Shown here piece by piece: positions 31,333-41,296 of a stretch of DNA of 64,000 nucleotides; the first letter of the stretch is position 1; every line of letters starts with the position of its first letter. A program made the translations under genes and the position numbers. The notes below the pieces were generated by a model that did not search any database, was not told where the DNA came from, and saw nothing but the letters and a program-made list of their open reading frames with translations. The stretch comes from Woronichinia naegeliana WA131 (lineage in GTDB: Bacteria; Cyanobacteriota; Cyanobacteriia; Cyanobacteriales; Microcystaceae): positions 5,798,272 through 5,862,271 of the forward strand of contig CP073041.1 of assembly GCA_025370055.1 (NCBI GenBank), in the 5' to 3' direction.

Positions 31333-31512
31333 GGCAACCCCCTCGATTCAAGTAGTATATAGCCTGCAAAATATCAATGCTACAGTTATTTTATCTTGAG
31401 TGCTTGATCCTTCCTATTGCATGAGCAAGTTCTTGTTGAATCTCTATCGTATTTAAAATTCCTAAAATTTTCAATCTTGTCTTATTAGATTACACCAAGG
31501 ATAGGGAAAAGC
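31333..31512. other. Intergenic between hypothetical gene and IS1
   Basis: 180 bp upstream of the 205-aa gene. It ends in AGGGAAAAGC, the 10-bp IS1 target duplication. No further feature was recognised. Confidence 0.4.
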
Positions 31513-31541
31513 GGTAGTGTTCTGAATCTGTGGAAGCACAT

Positions 31542-31940
31542 CTAAATAAGACATCCAAATTCAAAGCGATTGATAAATAATCCAAGGACAATATCGTGCA
31601 TCACAATAGATTTGGAGAAACAAATCGTTTTTCTCGCTAATCTCTTTATTCGAGTTCTCAATGTCAAGTGCTTTCGTTCGATTTTTTGAGTATTATACTT
31701 ACCCACCTCATGCAATGCTGGCTCAATATGTCGTTCGTAAGCCCCCCATCCATCTGTATAATATTGAGTAATACCAAAAGGTTCTAACAACTCTTTTAGC
31801 CTTAGAAATGCTTCGTCTTTGTGACCAGACAAAACATAAGCTAATATCTCACCTGTCTTATGAGCAATAGCGTGCCATAACCATCTTTGCTCTTTTTTGC
31901 TCTTCACAAAACCCCACATTTCGTCGAGTTCTGCTTCCAC
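31542..31940 (-). CDS. IS1 InsB-type catalytic chain
   Basis: 132 residues from MEAELDEMWGFVKSKKEQRW. The Asp in ELDEMW, Asp in YYTDGWGAY and the KYNTQKIERKHLTLRTR block are as in other IS1 transposases. It is normally made as an InsA-InsB fusion by -1 slippage on the A8 run near 32030. Here both parts are intact, but the IS-E insertion lies between them and the IS end that would carry the promoter. Confidence 0.85.
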   Translation of the reverse strand: MEAELDEMWGFVKSKKEQRWLWHAIAHKTGEILAYVLSGHKDEAFLRLKELLEPFGITQYYTDGWGAYERHIEPALHEVGKYNTQKIERKHLTLRTRIKRLARKTICFSKSIVMHDIVLGLFINRFEFGCLI

Positions 31941-32014
31941 GTCATTCCATTGGCAGAGCGTTACAATACTCTGACTGGGTTCCAGTTCTGCTAGTTTTTT
32001 TTCGTTGACGAATA

Positions 32015-32293
32015 CTAAACTAGACTCTTTTTTTTTAGTTCACTAATCACTGTTGGTGGACTAATCCTCAGCACACGGGCTGTATCCCTTATGCCACTAC
32101 CATTCATTGCCATTTCGGCAATCTTTTCCTTTACTTCTGGCAAATAACCTTTATAAGTATAGTTTAAGATAAATGTGCAACGCTTACATTCTGTATTACG
32201 ACATCTGTAACGCTCTTTCCCCTCCCCAGAGGGGCCGTGTTTCACAATATCCGTACTTTGACAACTTGGGCAAACAATTGCTTTGAATAGCAT
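32015..32293 (-). CDS. IS1 InsA-type chain
   Basis: 92 residues with zinc-finger cysteines (CPSCQSTD, CRNTECKRC) and a helix-turn-helix. It differs from the copy at 20387 by one residue (ISPPTVISE). The A8 slip site at its end leads into the InsB frame. IS-E copy 6 is inserted 42 bp upstream of its start. Confidence 0.85.
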   Translation of the reverse strand: MLFKAIVCPSCQSTDIVKHGPSGEGKERYRCRNTECKRCTFILNYTYKGYLPEVKEKIAEMAMNGSGIRDTARVLRISPPTVISELKKKSLV

Positions 32294-32928
32294 GGCACAC
32301 CAATTTTAAGATTTACATTTATTTAGGGCTTGCTGAAAAAGTCAAAAAACGAAAGAAATGTGGGTTAGGGAAGTATGGACTGAAAAAGCATAGATAACTT
32401 ATCCTTATGGAAACAAATCAAAATACAGATTTTGTTTAATCTATTGTTCCTTTCTGTCTAAAAAGGTCAACACAAATCACTCCTCACAAAAGAGAGGAAA
32501 ATTAACACCATTTTTCACAAGAAAAACGACTCTACAACTTTTTACTTTTTGTTTTCTTTTTTGTCTTCTGAAGTAGAGTAGAAAGATTCATTACCAAAAA
32601 GTTCATCGCAATTACCGTTTCCGAGGTCTCAGGTAGTTTGGCCATCACTCGACCAAGACTAAATTTCCTCTTTCCCTGTCCGAATTTACCCTCAATGGCA
32701 TTACGCACTCTTTCATCTGAGCGTGCCTCTTTCTTTTTTTCTTTGCTCACCTCTTTCGGCGGTCTTCCCAATCGGGGACCACTCATTCTTATATCCCTTT
32801 CTTTACAATAAGCTCGATTCGCTTTTGTTCGATAGATTTTATCCACATGAACCGATTCCGGATAACATCCTGTTTCCCTTTTATATTCTTCTATTCGCGC
32901 TTGTAAATCTCCCGATTCGTTGTAATTA

Positions 32929-34615
32929 GGGCTTGCTGAAAAAAGCTGAAACCTTTACGGAGAAAAATAGTAGGCGAATTAAGAACCGCTAGAATGCACG
33001 AAAATAGGGTAGAATGCCTCAAAACCATTGCATTAAGAAGAGAGAAAGCAGATGTACCGAAAGCAACAGTACTCAATTGAAACACCAGAAAACTTGAAAA
33101 ATCTGTTCGGCGGGCAGTTAGACGAAGAAAATCGTTGGATAGAAATGTCAAAAATGATTCTTTGGGAAGAATATGAGGAAGAATATGCAAAAAACTTCAC
33201 AGAAAAAAAAGGAGCCCCAGCCAAATCATTTAGAATGGCATTAGGAGCATTAATTATCAAAGAAATTTCAGGAAAAAGTGACAGAGAAACAGTAGAACAA
33301 ATAAAAGAGAACCCTTATTTACAGTACTTTATAGGAATGGAAAGCTATAGTAGCAAAGAAGCATTTAATGCGTCAATGATGGTTCATTTTCGTAAAAAAA
33401 TAGGAATGGAATTAATAAATAAAATTAATAAAGAAATAGAAAAAAAGCGACGGGTGTAGCGTCAGAAAAAAAAGAAAATGAAGGAAAGTTATTGTTAGAT
33501 GCGACTTGTACACCAGCAGATATAAAATATCCAACGGATATAGGAATATTGAATGATGCCAGAGAAAAAACAGAAAAAATAATAGATAAGCTGTATGAAG
33601 AAATAAAAGAGAAAAGGAAAGAAAAGCCGAGGACTTATAGGGAAGTGGCAAGAAAAGAGTACTTAGCCATAGCAAAAAAACGTCGTGTGTCAAAAAAAGA
33701 AAGAAGAAAAGGAACAAAAAAACAACTAGGATATATAAAAAGAAACTTGTCTGATATAGAAAAAATGATAGAAGAGGGAGCAAAGTTAGAAAAACTAACG
33801 AAAAAAGAGCAAGAAGAGCTTGTAACGATAGGAAAAGTGTATGAGCAACAGTTAGAAATGTATGAAAAAAAGACAAATAAAGTAGAAAACAGAATTGTGA
33901 GTGTAAGCCAACCTCACGTGCGTCCAATAGTGCGTGGAAAAGCGGGAAAAGCAGTAGAGTTTGGAGCTAAAATATCGGCAAGTAATGTGAATGGCTTTGT
34001 CTTCTTAGACAAATTAAGTTGGGATAATTACAACGAATCGGGAGATTTACAAGCGCGAATAGAAGAATATAAAAGGGAAACAGGATGTTATCCGGAATCG
34101 GTTCATGTGGATAAAATCTATCGAACAAAAGCGAATCGAGCTTATTGTAAAGAAAGGGATATAAGAATGAGTGGTCCCCGATTGGGAAGACCGCCGAAAG
34201 AGGTGAGCAAAGAAAAAAAGAAAGAGGCACGCTCAGATGAAAGAGTGCGTAATGCCATTGAGGGTAAATTCGGACAGGGAAAGAGGAAATTTAGTCTTGG
34301 TCGAGTGATGGCCAAACTACCTGAGACCTCGGAAACGGTAATTGCGATGAACTTTTTGGTAATGAATCTTTCTACTCTACTTCAGAAGACAAAAAGTAAA
34401 AAGTTGTAGAGTCGTTTTTCTTGTGAAAAATGGTGTTAATTTTCCTCTCTTTTGTGAGGAGTGATTTGTGTTGACCTTTTTAGACAGAAAGGAACAATAG
34501 ATTAAACAAAATCTGTATTTTGATTTGTTTCCATAAGGATAAGTTATCTATGCTTTTTCAGTCCATACTTCCCTAACCCACATTTCTTTCGTTTTTTGAC
34601 TTTTTCAGCAAGCCC
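32929..34615 (+). mobile_element. IS-E copy 7 (inner), 1687 bp
   Basis: Ends at 32929 and 34615; TAATTA at 32923-32928 and 34616-34621. It is a self-insertion into IS-E copy 6. Confidence 0.94.
33052..34409 (+). pseudogene. IS-E transposase with the same one-base deletion as copy 4
   Basis: The first frame stops at 33459 after IEKKRRV; the second covers the rest from the DATCTPADIKYPTD block to 34409. The deletion is identical to that in 23672-25029, but each copy has its own target duplication. Confidence 0.88.
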
Positions 34616-35771
34616 TAATTATCCCAACTTAATTTGTCTAAGAAGACAAAGCCATTCACATTACTTGCCGATATTTTAGCTCCAAACTCTACTGCTTTTC
34701 CCGCTTTTCCACGCACTATTGGACGCACGTGAGGTTGGCTTACACTCACAATTCTGTTTTCTACTTTATTTGTCTTTTTTTCATACATTTCTAACTGTTG
34801 CTCATACACTTTTCCTATCGTTACAAGCTCTTCTTGCTCTTTTTTCGTTAGTTTTTCTAACTTTGCTCCCTCTTCTATCATTTTTTCTATATCAGACAAG
34901 TTTCTTTTTATATATCCTAGTTGTTTTTTTGTTCCTTTTCTTCTTTCTTTTTTTGACACACGACGTTTTTTTACTATGGCTAAGTACTCTTTTCTTGCCA
35001 CTTCCCTATAAGTCCTCGGCTTTTCTTTCCTTTTCTCTTTTATTTCTTCATACAGCTTATCTATTATTTTTTCTGTTTTTTCTCTGGCATCATTCAATAT
35101 TCCTATATCCGTTGGATATTTTATATCTGCTGGTGTACAAGTCGCATCTAACAATAACTTTCCTTCATTTTCTTTTTTTTCTGACGCTACACCCGTCGCT
35201 TTTTTTTCTATTTCTTTATTAATTTTATTTATTAATTCCATTCCTATTTTTTTACGAAAATGAACCATCATTGACGCATTAAATGCTTCTTTGCTACTAT
35301 AGCTTTCCATTCCTATAAAGTACTGTAAATAAGGGTTCTCTTTTATTTGTTCTACTGTTTCTCTGTCACTTTTTCCTGAAATTTCTTTGATAATTAATGC
35401 TCCTAATGCCATTCTAAATGATTTGGCTGGGGCTCCTTTTTTTTCTGTGAAGTTTTTTGCATATTCTTCCTCATATTCTTCCCAAAGAATCATTTTTGAC
35501 ATTTCTATCCAACGATTTTCTTCGTCTAACTGCCCGCCGAACAGATTTTTCAAGTTTTCTGGTGTTTCAATTGAGTACTGTTGCTTTCGGTACATCTGCT
35601 TTCTCTCTTCTTAATGCAATGGTTTTGAGGCATTCTACCCTATTTTCGTGCATTCTAGCGGTTCTTAATTCGCCTACTATTTTTCTCCGTAAAGGTTTCA
35701 GCTTTTTTCAGCAAGCCCTATTTATTATTACTCTTTTCCACAGGTTTAGAACACGACAGGGAAAAGCAGCC

Positions 35772-36008
35772 ATGGTGAGAGCCGCCTTCTTTAATTATTT
35801 AACGTCCTGGTTTCAACGCCAGACTCGTTTACGCAATGTACTTCTCGTTCCCTTCACCGTTCAATTGGTGGGAGCGGTTTCCCTGGTGGGTTTTCTCTGG
35901 TTTCTAACCGGCAATCAGGCCGTCAATGATTTAGCGGTACAACTTCAGGGGAGAGCTAGTAAGCAGGTAGAAGAACATCTCAATAAGGGTTTCCGAGATC
36001 ATGATTGA
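35772..36008 (+). pseudogene. N-terminus of a membrane sensor-like protein, truncated
   Basis: 79 codons from ATG at 35772 (MVRAAFFNYLTSWFQRQTRL). A hydrophobic segment at ~23-47 (VLLVPFTVQLVGAVSLVGFLW) is followed by an amphipathic start of an extracellular domain (VNDLAVQLQGRASKQVEEHL). This layout is typical of sensor kinases or cyclases with a periplasmic Cache/CHASE-like domain. The reading frame ends at 36008 with none of the expected sensor or output domains. IS1 with its duplicated AGGGAAAAGC lies 4 bp upstream of the ATG, so the native promoter is gone as well. Confidence 0.65.
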
Positions 36009-36249
36009 TTTTTTATGAAACGCTGAAAGTTTTATCAGATAAGGAGTCTAGAATTTAGATGCGTTTGCCATGGGGTTTCAGACCCAAATTTTTGATGATC
36101 TGGATGATGACATTTTCCTAGAAACGATTGGTATCAGTTTACCGATAAAAGCCCTTTGTGCTGGCATTAATTTAATTTAGAGTGACGATCGCCCCTGGAA
36201 AGCTAACATCGAGACCGTATTGAAACTAACCTTGACAAGCAGGGTAAAG
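36009..36249. other. Degenerate non-coding stretch with a short remnant ORF
   Basis: A 36-codon frame at 36073-36180 (MGFQTQIFDDLDDDIFLET...) looks like a gene remnant but cannot be assigned. The sequence has host-like composition and one CGATCGCC motif. Confidence 0.3.
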
Positions 36250-36921
36250 TTACACCGATTCATTTTGTTGTTTCACTAAATCAACTCCTCGTGATGTTCC
36301 CAAACGAGTTGCACCCGCCTCGATTAAGGCTAATGCCTGTTCAATTGTCCGAATGCCTCCACTGGCTTTAATACCAACTCGTCCCTTAGTAATTTTTTGC
36401 AGGAAACTCACATCGGCGATCGCGGCTCCCCCAAACCATCCAGTACTAGTCTTCAGATAACTGGCTCCGGCATCCATACAAATTTCGGCAGCTAAACGGG
36501 TTTCGGCATCGCTTAAGCGCGAGATTTCGAGAATCGTTTTAACCGTTTGACCGGTTTCTTCACAGATTTGGGCTACTTCTCGATAGATTGCGTCTGTTTG
36601 TCCGGCTTTCACCCAACCTAAATTAATCATCACATCTAATTCTGTTGCTCCCCATTCAACCGCTTCCTGGGCTTCGTAGAGTTTAACCGCAGAAGTGGTG
36701 GCTCCGGCTGGAAAACCAATGACAGTACAAATTGGAATCCGTTTACCCCGTAGGAGTTCGGCAGCTTGGCGCACGGCAGAAGGATAGATGCAGGCACTGG
36801 CAAAACCATACTGTTCGGCTTGGCTACAGCATTGCTCTAACTGTTCCGGCGTGGCGGTGGGATCAAGCAGGGCATGATCAATGTAGGTGGCAATATCAAT
36901 TTCACGATTGCTGGAAGTCAT
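36250..36921 (-). CDS. deoC: Deoxyribose-phosphate aldolase
   Basis: A 223-residue TIM-barrel class I aldolase that splits 2-deoxy-D-ribose 5-phosphate into glyceraldehyde 3-phosphate and acetaldehyde in deoxynucleoside breakdown. Catalytic residues are visible: Lys157 in ASYLKTSTG (Schiff base), Asp96 in ELDVMINLG and Lys185 in [10 protein letters not shown]. The length is normal for bacterial DeoC. A small zinc-ribbon gene ends 6 bp upstream on the same strand, so the two are probably co-transcribed. HIP1 sites lie in and around the gene. The start [16 protein letters not shown] fits family starts. Confidence 0.95.
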   Translation of the reverse strand: MTSSNREIDIATYIDHALLDPTATPEQLEQCCSQAEQYGFASACIYPSAVRQAAELLRGKRIPICTVIGFPAGATTSAVKLYEAQEAVEWGATELDVMINLGWVKAGQTDAIYREVAQICEETGQTVKTILEISRLSDAETRLAAEICMDAGASYLKTSTGWFGGAAIADVSFLQKITKGRVGIKASGGIRTIEQALALIEAGATRLGTSRGVDLVKQQNESV

Positions 36922-36927
36922 AATTAA

Positions 36928-37191
36928 TTAGCTTTCATTGTCTTTAGGTGATCTTAGGTCAGAAGGCGGGCGATCGCTGCTCCATCCCCACCAACTTTGC
37001 CCACATTCACACTGATAAAACTCTTGCCATTTACGCCGATAATCTTCACTGATCACCGGCGATCGACGATTAATCCAAACTTTTTGGGCTTTTCGAGGCG
37101 TTTCGCGGCAATGGGGACAGCAAAAATGACGAGCGTGGGTAGCCGAATTGATCCAATCGGGGGGAGTGGGGCTAAAAGCTTCTATATTCAT
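36928..37191 (-). CDS. Small zinc-ribbon protein, unknown function
   Basis: 87 residues with two cysteine pairs, FCCPHCRETP (~24-29) and YQCECGQSWWGW (~59-63), separated by ~30 residues. This is a zinc-ribbon layout with a tryptophan-rich tail. No family name is recognised. It lies directly upstream of deoC (6-bp gap). A ~310-bp segment covering this gene and its upstream region (36970-37279) recurs at 51744-52052, where the coding copy has a nonsense codon. Confidence 0.7.
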   Translation of the reverse strand: MNIEAFSPTPPDWINSATHARHFCCPHCRETPRKAQKVWINRRSPVISEDYRRKWQEFYQCECGQSWWGWSSDRPPSDLRSPKDNES

Positions 37192-37395
37192 GGGCAGGAA
37201 GAATCATTCTCTAGTTGGTAATTAACGTTGCTGCTTTTCTGCTCTCTAGCCTACCTTAAAATCTTTTGAAATTCTTTACATTTCTCCTGCTCTTGGGGAT
37301 TGGACAGCAGACACGGCGGGTTTAGGTTACAGTGGTGGCGCAATGATTTTTAGCTTCATCTTAATGGCCTTTTACTTTGTTTGACACTTAATTTG

Positions 37396-39894
37396 ATGAA
37401 AAGATTATCAATTCTGGTGCAAGGTGCGGTGCAGGGCGTAGGTTTTCGTCCCTTTGTTTTTCGATTGGCAGAATCTTGGCAATTAAAAGGTTGGGTGAAT
37501 AATTCTTCCCAGGGAGTCACCATTGAAATTGAAGGTGAGTCAGACATTTTACAGTTATTTCTCATCGCTTTAGAACAAGATAAACCACCGCGATCGCAGA
37601 TTGATCAAATAATAGTTACAGAATTAGAATTAATTGGTTATCAAAGCTTTGAAATTCGAGCTAGTAGTGGCGGTGAAAAAACGGTGACAGTTTTGCCAGA
37701 TTTATCCACCTGTAATGATTGTTTAGCAGAAATTTTTGATCCTCAAAATCGTCGTTATCATTATCCTTTTACCAATTGTACAAACTGTGGGCCAAGGTAT
37801 AGCATTATTGAAGCTTTACCCTACGATCGCCCCTTGACCACGATGAAAGGATTTCAGATGTGTGCAGTGTGCTTGGCTGAATATGATAATCCCCGCGATC
37901 GCCGTTTTCATGCTCAACCCAATGCTTGTCCTCACTGTGGCCCTCAATTAGAATATTGGGATCAAAAGGGAAAGATTTATAGCATCGGAGAAGCGGCTTT
38001 ATTAGCAACAGTTAAAGCGATTAAAACAGGAAAAATTTTAGCAATTAAGGGTTTAGGTGGCTTTCATTTAGTGGTTGATGCGAGCAATTTTGAGGCGGTA
38101 CAAAAATTACGCGGTCGCAAACAAAGACCCCATAAACCGTTAGCCTTGATGTATCCTAATCTAGAGCAAATTAAGCAGGATTGTTGGGTCAATGATCAAG
38201 AAGAGAAATTGTTATTGTCGGCAGCATCTCCCATTGTTTTGTTGAAAAGAAAATTTGATCCTTCTCAATCCTCCTCGGAAAGTTTAAATTCCTCTCAATG
38301 CCCCTTAAAAAGCTTAAAGCCCCCTCATTCCTCCTTAGAAAGGTTAGAGCCCCCTCAATCCCCCTTAAAAAGGGGGAAGAATAAGAGTTTGGCGGAGAAT
38401 ATTGCGGTTGATAATAGTTATTTAGGCGTGATGTTACCCTATACCCCTTTGCATCATTTATTGTTAAAAGTATTAGATTTTCCGATTGTGGCTACAAGTG
38501 CTAATTTATCCGATGAATCACTCTGTACTGATGAGCAGACAGCTTTAAGTAAACTCAACAGGATTGCAGATAATTTTCTGGTTCATAATCGCCCGATTTT
38601 TCGTCCTATTGATGATTCGATTGTACGTGTTATTGCTGATCAAACAATGGTGATTCGTCGTGCGAGGGGTTATGCTCCCTATCCAGTGAAATTAGATGAT
38701 CGTGATGCTATTTCTCAACCGATCTTAGCTGTTGGAGGACATTTAAAAAATACGATTGCGATCACCCGTCAAAATCAAGTTTATCTGAGTCAACATATTG
38801 GCGACTTATCCAATGCTTTAACTTATCAATCTTTTTTAAAGACGATTGAGAGCCTGACCAATTTATACGATTTTCAGCCAGAAATGATTGCTCAGGATGC
38901 TCACCCAGAATATCGTTCTAGCCAATATGCCCAATCTCAACCTTTACCCTGTTATCGCGTTCAACATCACTATGCTCATATTTTGTCTGTTGTTGCAGAA
39001 CACCGCTTAAAATCACCCATTTTAGGTATTGCCTGGGATGGCACTGGTTATGGTTTAGATAACACACTATGGGGTGGAGAATTTATCCAAATTCATGATA
39101 ATCATTGGCGGAGAATTGCCCACTTTGAAACCTTTCCTCTGATTGGTGGAGAAATGGCGGTCAAGGAACCCCGTCGTATTGCCCTATCCCTATTAACAAC
39201 AGCAAATTTAGAGCTACCTCAATCTTTAAAACAAGCCTTTTCTGAAGATGAATTAAAGCTATTCACTCAAATGTTAAACCGTCGTTTAAACTGTCCCCTG
39301 ACCTCTAGTGTGGGTCGTCTTTTTGATGGCATTGTGGCCCTGTTAAATCTTTACCCTACTGTTACCTTTGAAGGCCAAGCCGCGATCGCGTTAGAAAACC
39401 AAGCCATGATTCAACAACAACGCCTTTCCAGGGAGGATTTAGGGAAATTAAACTCCAAGGGAAACTTAGGAGAATCCAATGATTTATTAAGCTATCCTTT
39501 CACCCTAAAACCCAATAGCAAATCAGAACCCATCATCATTCAGTGGCAGCCCCTATTAATCTCCGTTTTACAAGACCTAAAAGAAGCTCTGCCCATTTCT
39601 CAAATTGCCACTAAATTTCACCATACTCTAGTCGAAATTGCGATCGCGATCGCTCATCAAGTCGGAATCCAGCAAGTTGTCTTAACGGGTGGTTGTTTTC
39701 AAAATGCCTATCTCCTTGAAGCCACCGTTTCTAAACTAAAAGCAGAAAAATTTTTTCCTTACTGGCCGCAAAATGTGCCTCCTAACGACGGTGGATTAGC
39801 TCTAGGTCAGGTTGTAGCAACTTTACGAGCAATTAAAATGACTACTCAACAATCACCTGAAATTGTTCCAAACTATCATCCTGACAACCACTAA
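37396..39894 (+). CDS. hypF: Carbamoyltransferase HypF, with in-frame repeat insert
   Basis: HypF makes the CN ligands of NiFe hydrogenase by converting carbamoyl phosphate to a carbamoyl-adenylate and passing it to HypE. The ATG at 37396 (MKRLSILVQGAVQGVGFRPFVFRLA in part) is chosen over an upstream TTG. Domains: acylphosphatase (1-90), four CxxC zinc-finger pairs (Cys106/109, 128/131, 156/159, 178/181), a YrdC-like domain (~200-390) and a Kae1-like domain (~450-830) with VQHHYAH, WDGTGYG and LTGGCFQN. At 832 residues it is longer than usual (~750-780), because residues ~289-330 (PSQSSSESLNSSQCPLKSL...) are a translated dispersed repeat within the YrdC-like domain. Its 3' end overlaps the convergent decarboxylase gene by 53 bp. 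Other hyp genes are not nearby. Confidence 0.93.
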   Translation: MKRLSILVQGAVQGVGFRPFVFRLAESWQLKGWVNNSSQGVTIEIEGESDILQLFLIALEQDKPPRSQIDQIIVTELELIGYQSFEIRASSGGEKTVTVLPDLSTCNDCLAEIFDPQNRRYHYPFTNCTNCGPRYSIIEALPYDRPLTTMKGFQMCAVCLAEYDNPRDRRFHAQPNACPHCGPQLEYWDQKGKIYSIGEAALLATVKAIKTGKILAIKGLGGFHLVVDASNFEAVQKLRGRKQRPHKPLALMYPNLEQIKQDCWVNDQEEKLLLSAASPIVLLKRKFDPSQSSSESLNSSQCPLKSLKPPHSSLERLEPPQSPLKRGKNKSLAENIAVDNSYLGVMLPYTPLHHLLLKVLDFPIVATSANLSDESLCTDEQTALSKLNRIADNFLVHNRPIFRPIDDSIVRVIADQTMVIRRARGYAPYPVKLDDRDAISQPILAVGGHLKNTIAITRQNQVYLSQHIGDLSNALTYQSFLKTIESLTNLYDFQPEMIAQDAHPEYRSSQYAQSQPLPCYRVQHHYAHILSVVAEHRLKSPILGIAWDGTGYGLDNTLWGGEFIQIHDNHWRRIAHFETFPLIGGEMAVKEPRRIALSLLTTANLELPQSLKQAFSEDELKLFTQMLNRRLNCPLTSSVGRLFDGIVALLNLYPTVTFEGQAAIALENQAMIQQQRLSREDLGKLNSKGNLGESNDLLSYPFTLKPNSKSEPIIIQWQPLLISVLQDLKEALPISQIATKFHHTLVEIAIAIAHQVGIQQVVLTGGCFQNAYLLEATVSKLKAEKFFPYWPQNVPPNDGGLALGQVVATLRAIKMTTQQSPEIVPNYHPDNH
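38261..38385 (+). repeat. Tandem degenerate repeat inside hypF
   Basis: About four units of the form CCCCCTCAATCCCCCTTAAA lie in tandem, the last followed by AAGGGGG so that it can fold as a hairpin. The array stays in frame with hypF and encodes a low-complexity Ser/Pro/Leu/Lys segment. Confidence 0.85.
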
Positions 39895-41296
39895 TCATGC
39901 CCCCCAGTTTCATCACCTGCTGTAAATAATTAATAGCCTCTTCTGTAATCACTTCCCCTGGAATTAAGACTGGAATCCCTGGCGGATAGGGACAAATTAA
40001 CTCGGCACTGATGCGAGCGATCGCCGCTTTTTGACTCACGGTTTCTGTCTCAGCAAAAAAGGCAGCACGGGGAGATAACAAACTAGGCGAATGGGGTAAG
40101 GGTGGCAACGTTAACAAAGGATTGGAGAGGAGAGAATAGCGATCACCTAAAATGGTAAAGGCTTGCCATAAAGCCTCTAGATCCTGAACTGTATTACCAA
40201 AAGTAATGATAAAAGTTAACTGTCTAAGGGTGGGTAACTCTGCTGTCACCTGAAATTCTTGACGTAGGATCTCATCTACTTCAAAACCCGTTAGCCCCCA
40301 TTGACTCACATCGACGGTTAAACGAGTCGGATCTAAATACTGAAAACCAGGCAAAGCTTGAACAGGATGAGTTAATAACCTTAGACCAGAAATTTTGCTC
40401 AACTTGTCTCGAACGGTGTAGGATAATTCGAGGGTTTGGCTTAACAAAATATTCCCTTCCGTCACCATTTGATAACGGGCCACATCCAAAGAAGCTAATA
40501 GTAAATAGTTTGGGCTAGTGGATTGCACTAATTGCAATGCTTGGCTGATGCGTTCCGGTTTAACTCTTGAACCTTGACAATGGAGCATTGAAGCTTGACT
40601 CAAAGCCCCTAACAATTTATGGGTTGATTGAATAGTCAGATCGGCTCCCAAACTCAAGGCCGAAGGGGGTAAATCGGGATGAAAATGAAAATGGGCAGCG
40701 TGGGCTTCATCTACAATGACGGGCAGATGATGAGCCTGGGCAATCTTAATTAACTGGGCTAAATTCCCCCCCACCCCGTGATAGGTGGGATACAGTAAAA
40801 GCACTGCTTTAGCATCAGGATGACGTTGTAAGCTACAAGTTAATGTCTCTGGGGTAATGCTATAGGCCAAATCCCAAACTGGATCGTAGGCTGGCTCTAT
40901 AAAAATGGGAATCACTCCGGCATGAATTACTCCCGCGATCGCCGATTGGTGGCAATTTCGAGGCAACAATAACTTATCCCCTTCTCCACAGGTCGCTAAA
41001 ATAGCGGCAATTAATCCGCAAGTGGAACCATTCACTAAAAACCAGGTTTGATCCGCTCCCCAGGCCTCAGCCGCTAAAGATTGAGCCGTTTGGATCACGC
41101 CCCTCGGTGCAAACAGATTATCCAATTCCGGCAATTCCGGCAGATCTGCTTGAAAAGTACGGTTTCCTAAAAAATCTGCTAATATCCTAGAGATCCCTTG
41201 ACCTCGTTTATGACCAGGTGCGTAAAAAGCCGCATCCGGTTGGCTGACTAATTGTTTCAGAACTTGAAGAATAGGAATTTGCTGTTGTTGATACAT
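39842..41296 (-). CDS. Orn/Lys/Arg decarboxylase-family PLP enzyme
   Basis: A 484-residue fold-type I PLP enzyme. Substrate could be arginine, lysine or ornithine; in cyanobacteria arginine decarboxylation for polyamine synthesis is one possibility, not proven. Lys227 in QSTHKLLGALSQ is the Schiff-base lysine. Asp196 in IVDEAHAAHFHF would contact the pyridine nitrogen, with His199 stacking. The N-terminal APGHKRG motif (~26-32) and C-terminal ICPYPPGIPVLIPGE (about 435-450) are characteristic of the family. It is shorter than biodegradative enzymes and lacks their N-terminal wing domain. It converges on hypF with a 53-bp overlap. Confidence 0.9.
   Translation of the reverse strand: MYQQQQIPILQVLKQLVSQPDAAFYAPGHKRGQGISRILADFLGNRTFQADLPELPELDNLFAPRGVIQTAQSLAAEAWGADQTWFLVNGSTCGLIAAILATCGEGDKLLLPRNCHQSAIAGVIHAGVIPIFIEPAYDPVWDLAYSITPETLTCSLQRHPDAKAVLLLYPTYHGVGGNLAQLIKIAQAHHLPVIVDEAHAAHFHFHPDLPPSALSLGADLTIQSTHKLLGALSQASMLHCQGSRVKPERISQALQLVQSTSPNYLLLASLDVARYQMVTEGNILLSQTLELSYTVRDKLSKISGLRLLTHPVQALPGFQYLDPTRLTVDVSQWGLTGFEVDEILRQEFQVTAELPTLRQLTFIITFGNTVQDLEALWQAFTILGDRYSLLSNPLLTLPPLPHSPSLLSPRAAFFAETETVSQKAAIARISAELICPYPPGIPVLIPGEVITEEAINYLQQVMKLGGMISGCQDDSLEQFQVIVE

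Larger units (their letters stand above)
32532..35595 (-). pseudogene. IS-E transposase split by another IS-E
   Basis: Residues 1 to ~325 (to KLSWDN) are at 35595-34622. The remaining part (YNESGDLQARIEEYK to KKTKKKTKSKKL) is at 32928-32532. TAATTA is duplicated. The C-terminus has the longer KKTKKKTKSKKL tail also seen in the divergent copy 3, so this is a recombinant or intermediate lineage. Confidence 0.88.
32336..35718 (-). mobile_element. IS-E copy 6 (outer), interrupted by IS-E copy 7
   Basis: Ends at 32336 and 35718, with TATTTA on both sides (32330-32335, 35719-35724). It is split at 32928/34616 by another IS-E in the opposite orientation. Confidence 0.93.
31513..35757 (-). mobile_element. 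IS1-family element containing doubly nested IS-E
   Basis: The ends GGTAGTGTTCTGAATCTG (31513) and TTTAGAACACGAC (35757) are flanked by the 10-bp duplication AGGGAAAAGC (31503-31512, 35758-35767). IS-E copy 6 lies upstream of insA within it. Confidence 0.92.

Noticed and set aside
37381-37395. Upstream TTG start for hypF
   Set aside because: The ATG at 37396 begins the conserved MKRLSILVQG; the extra residues are not family-like.
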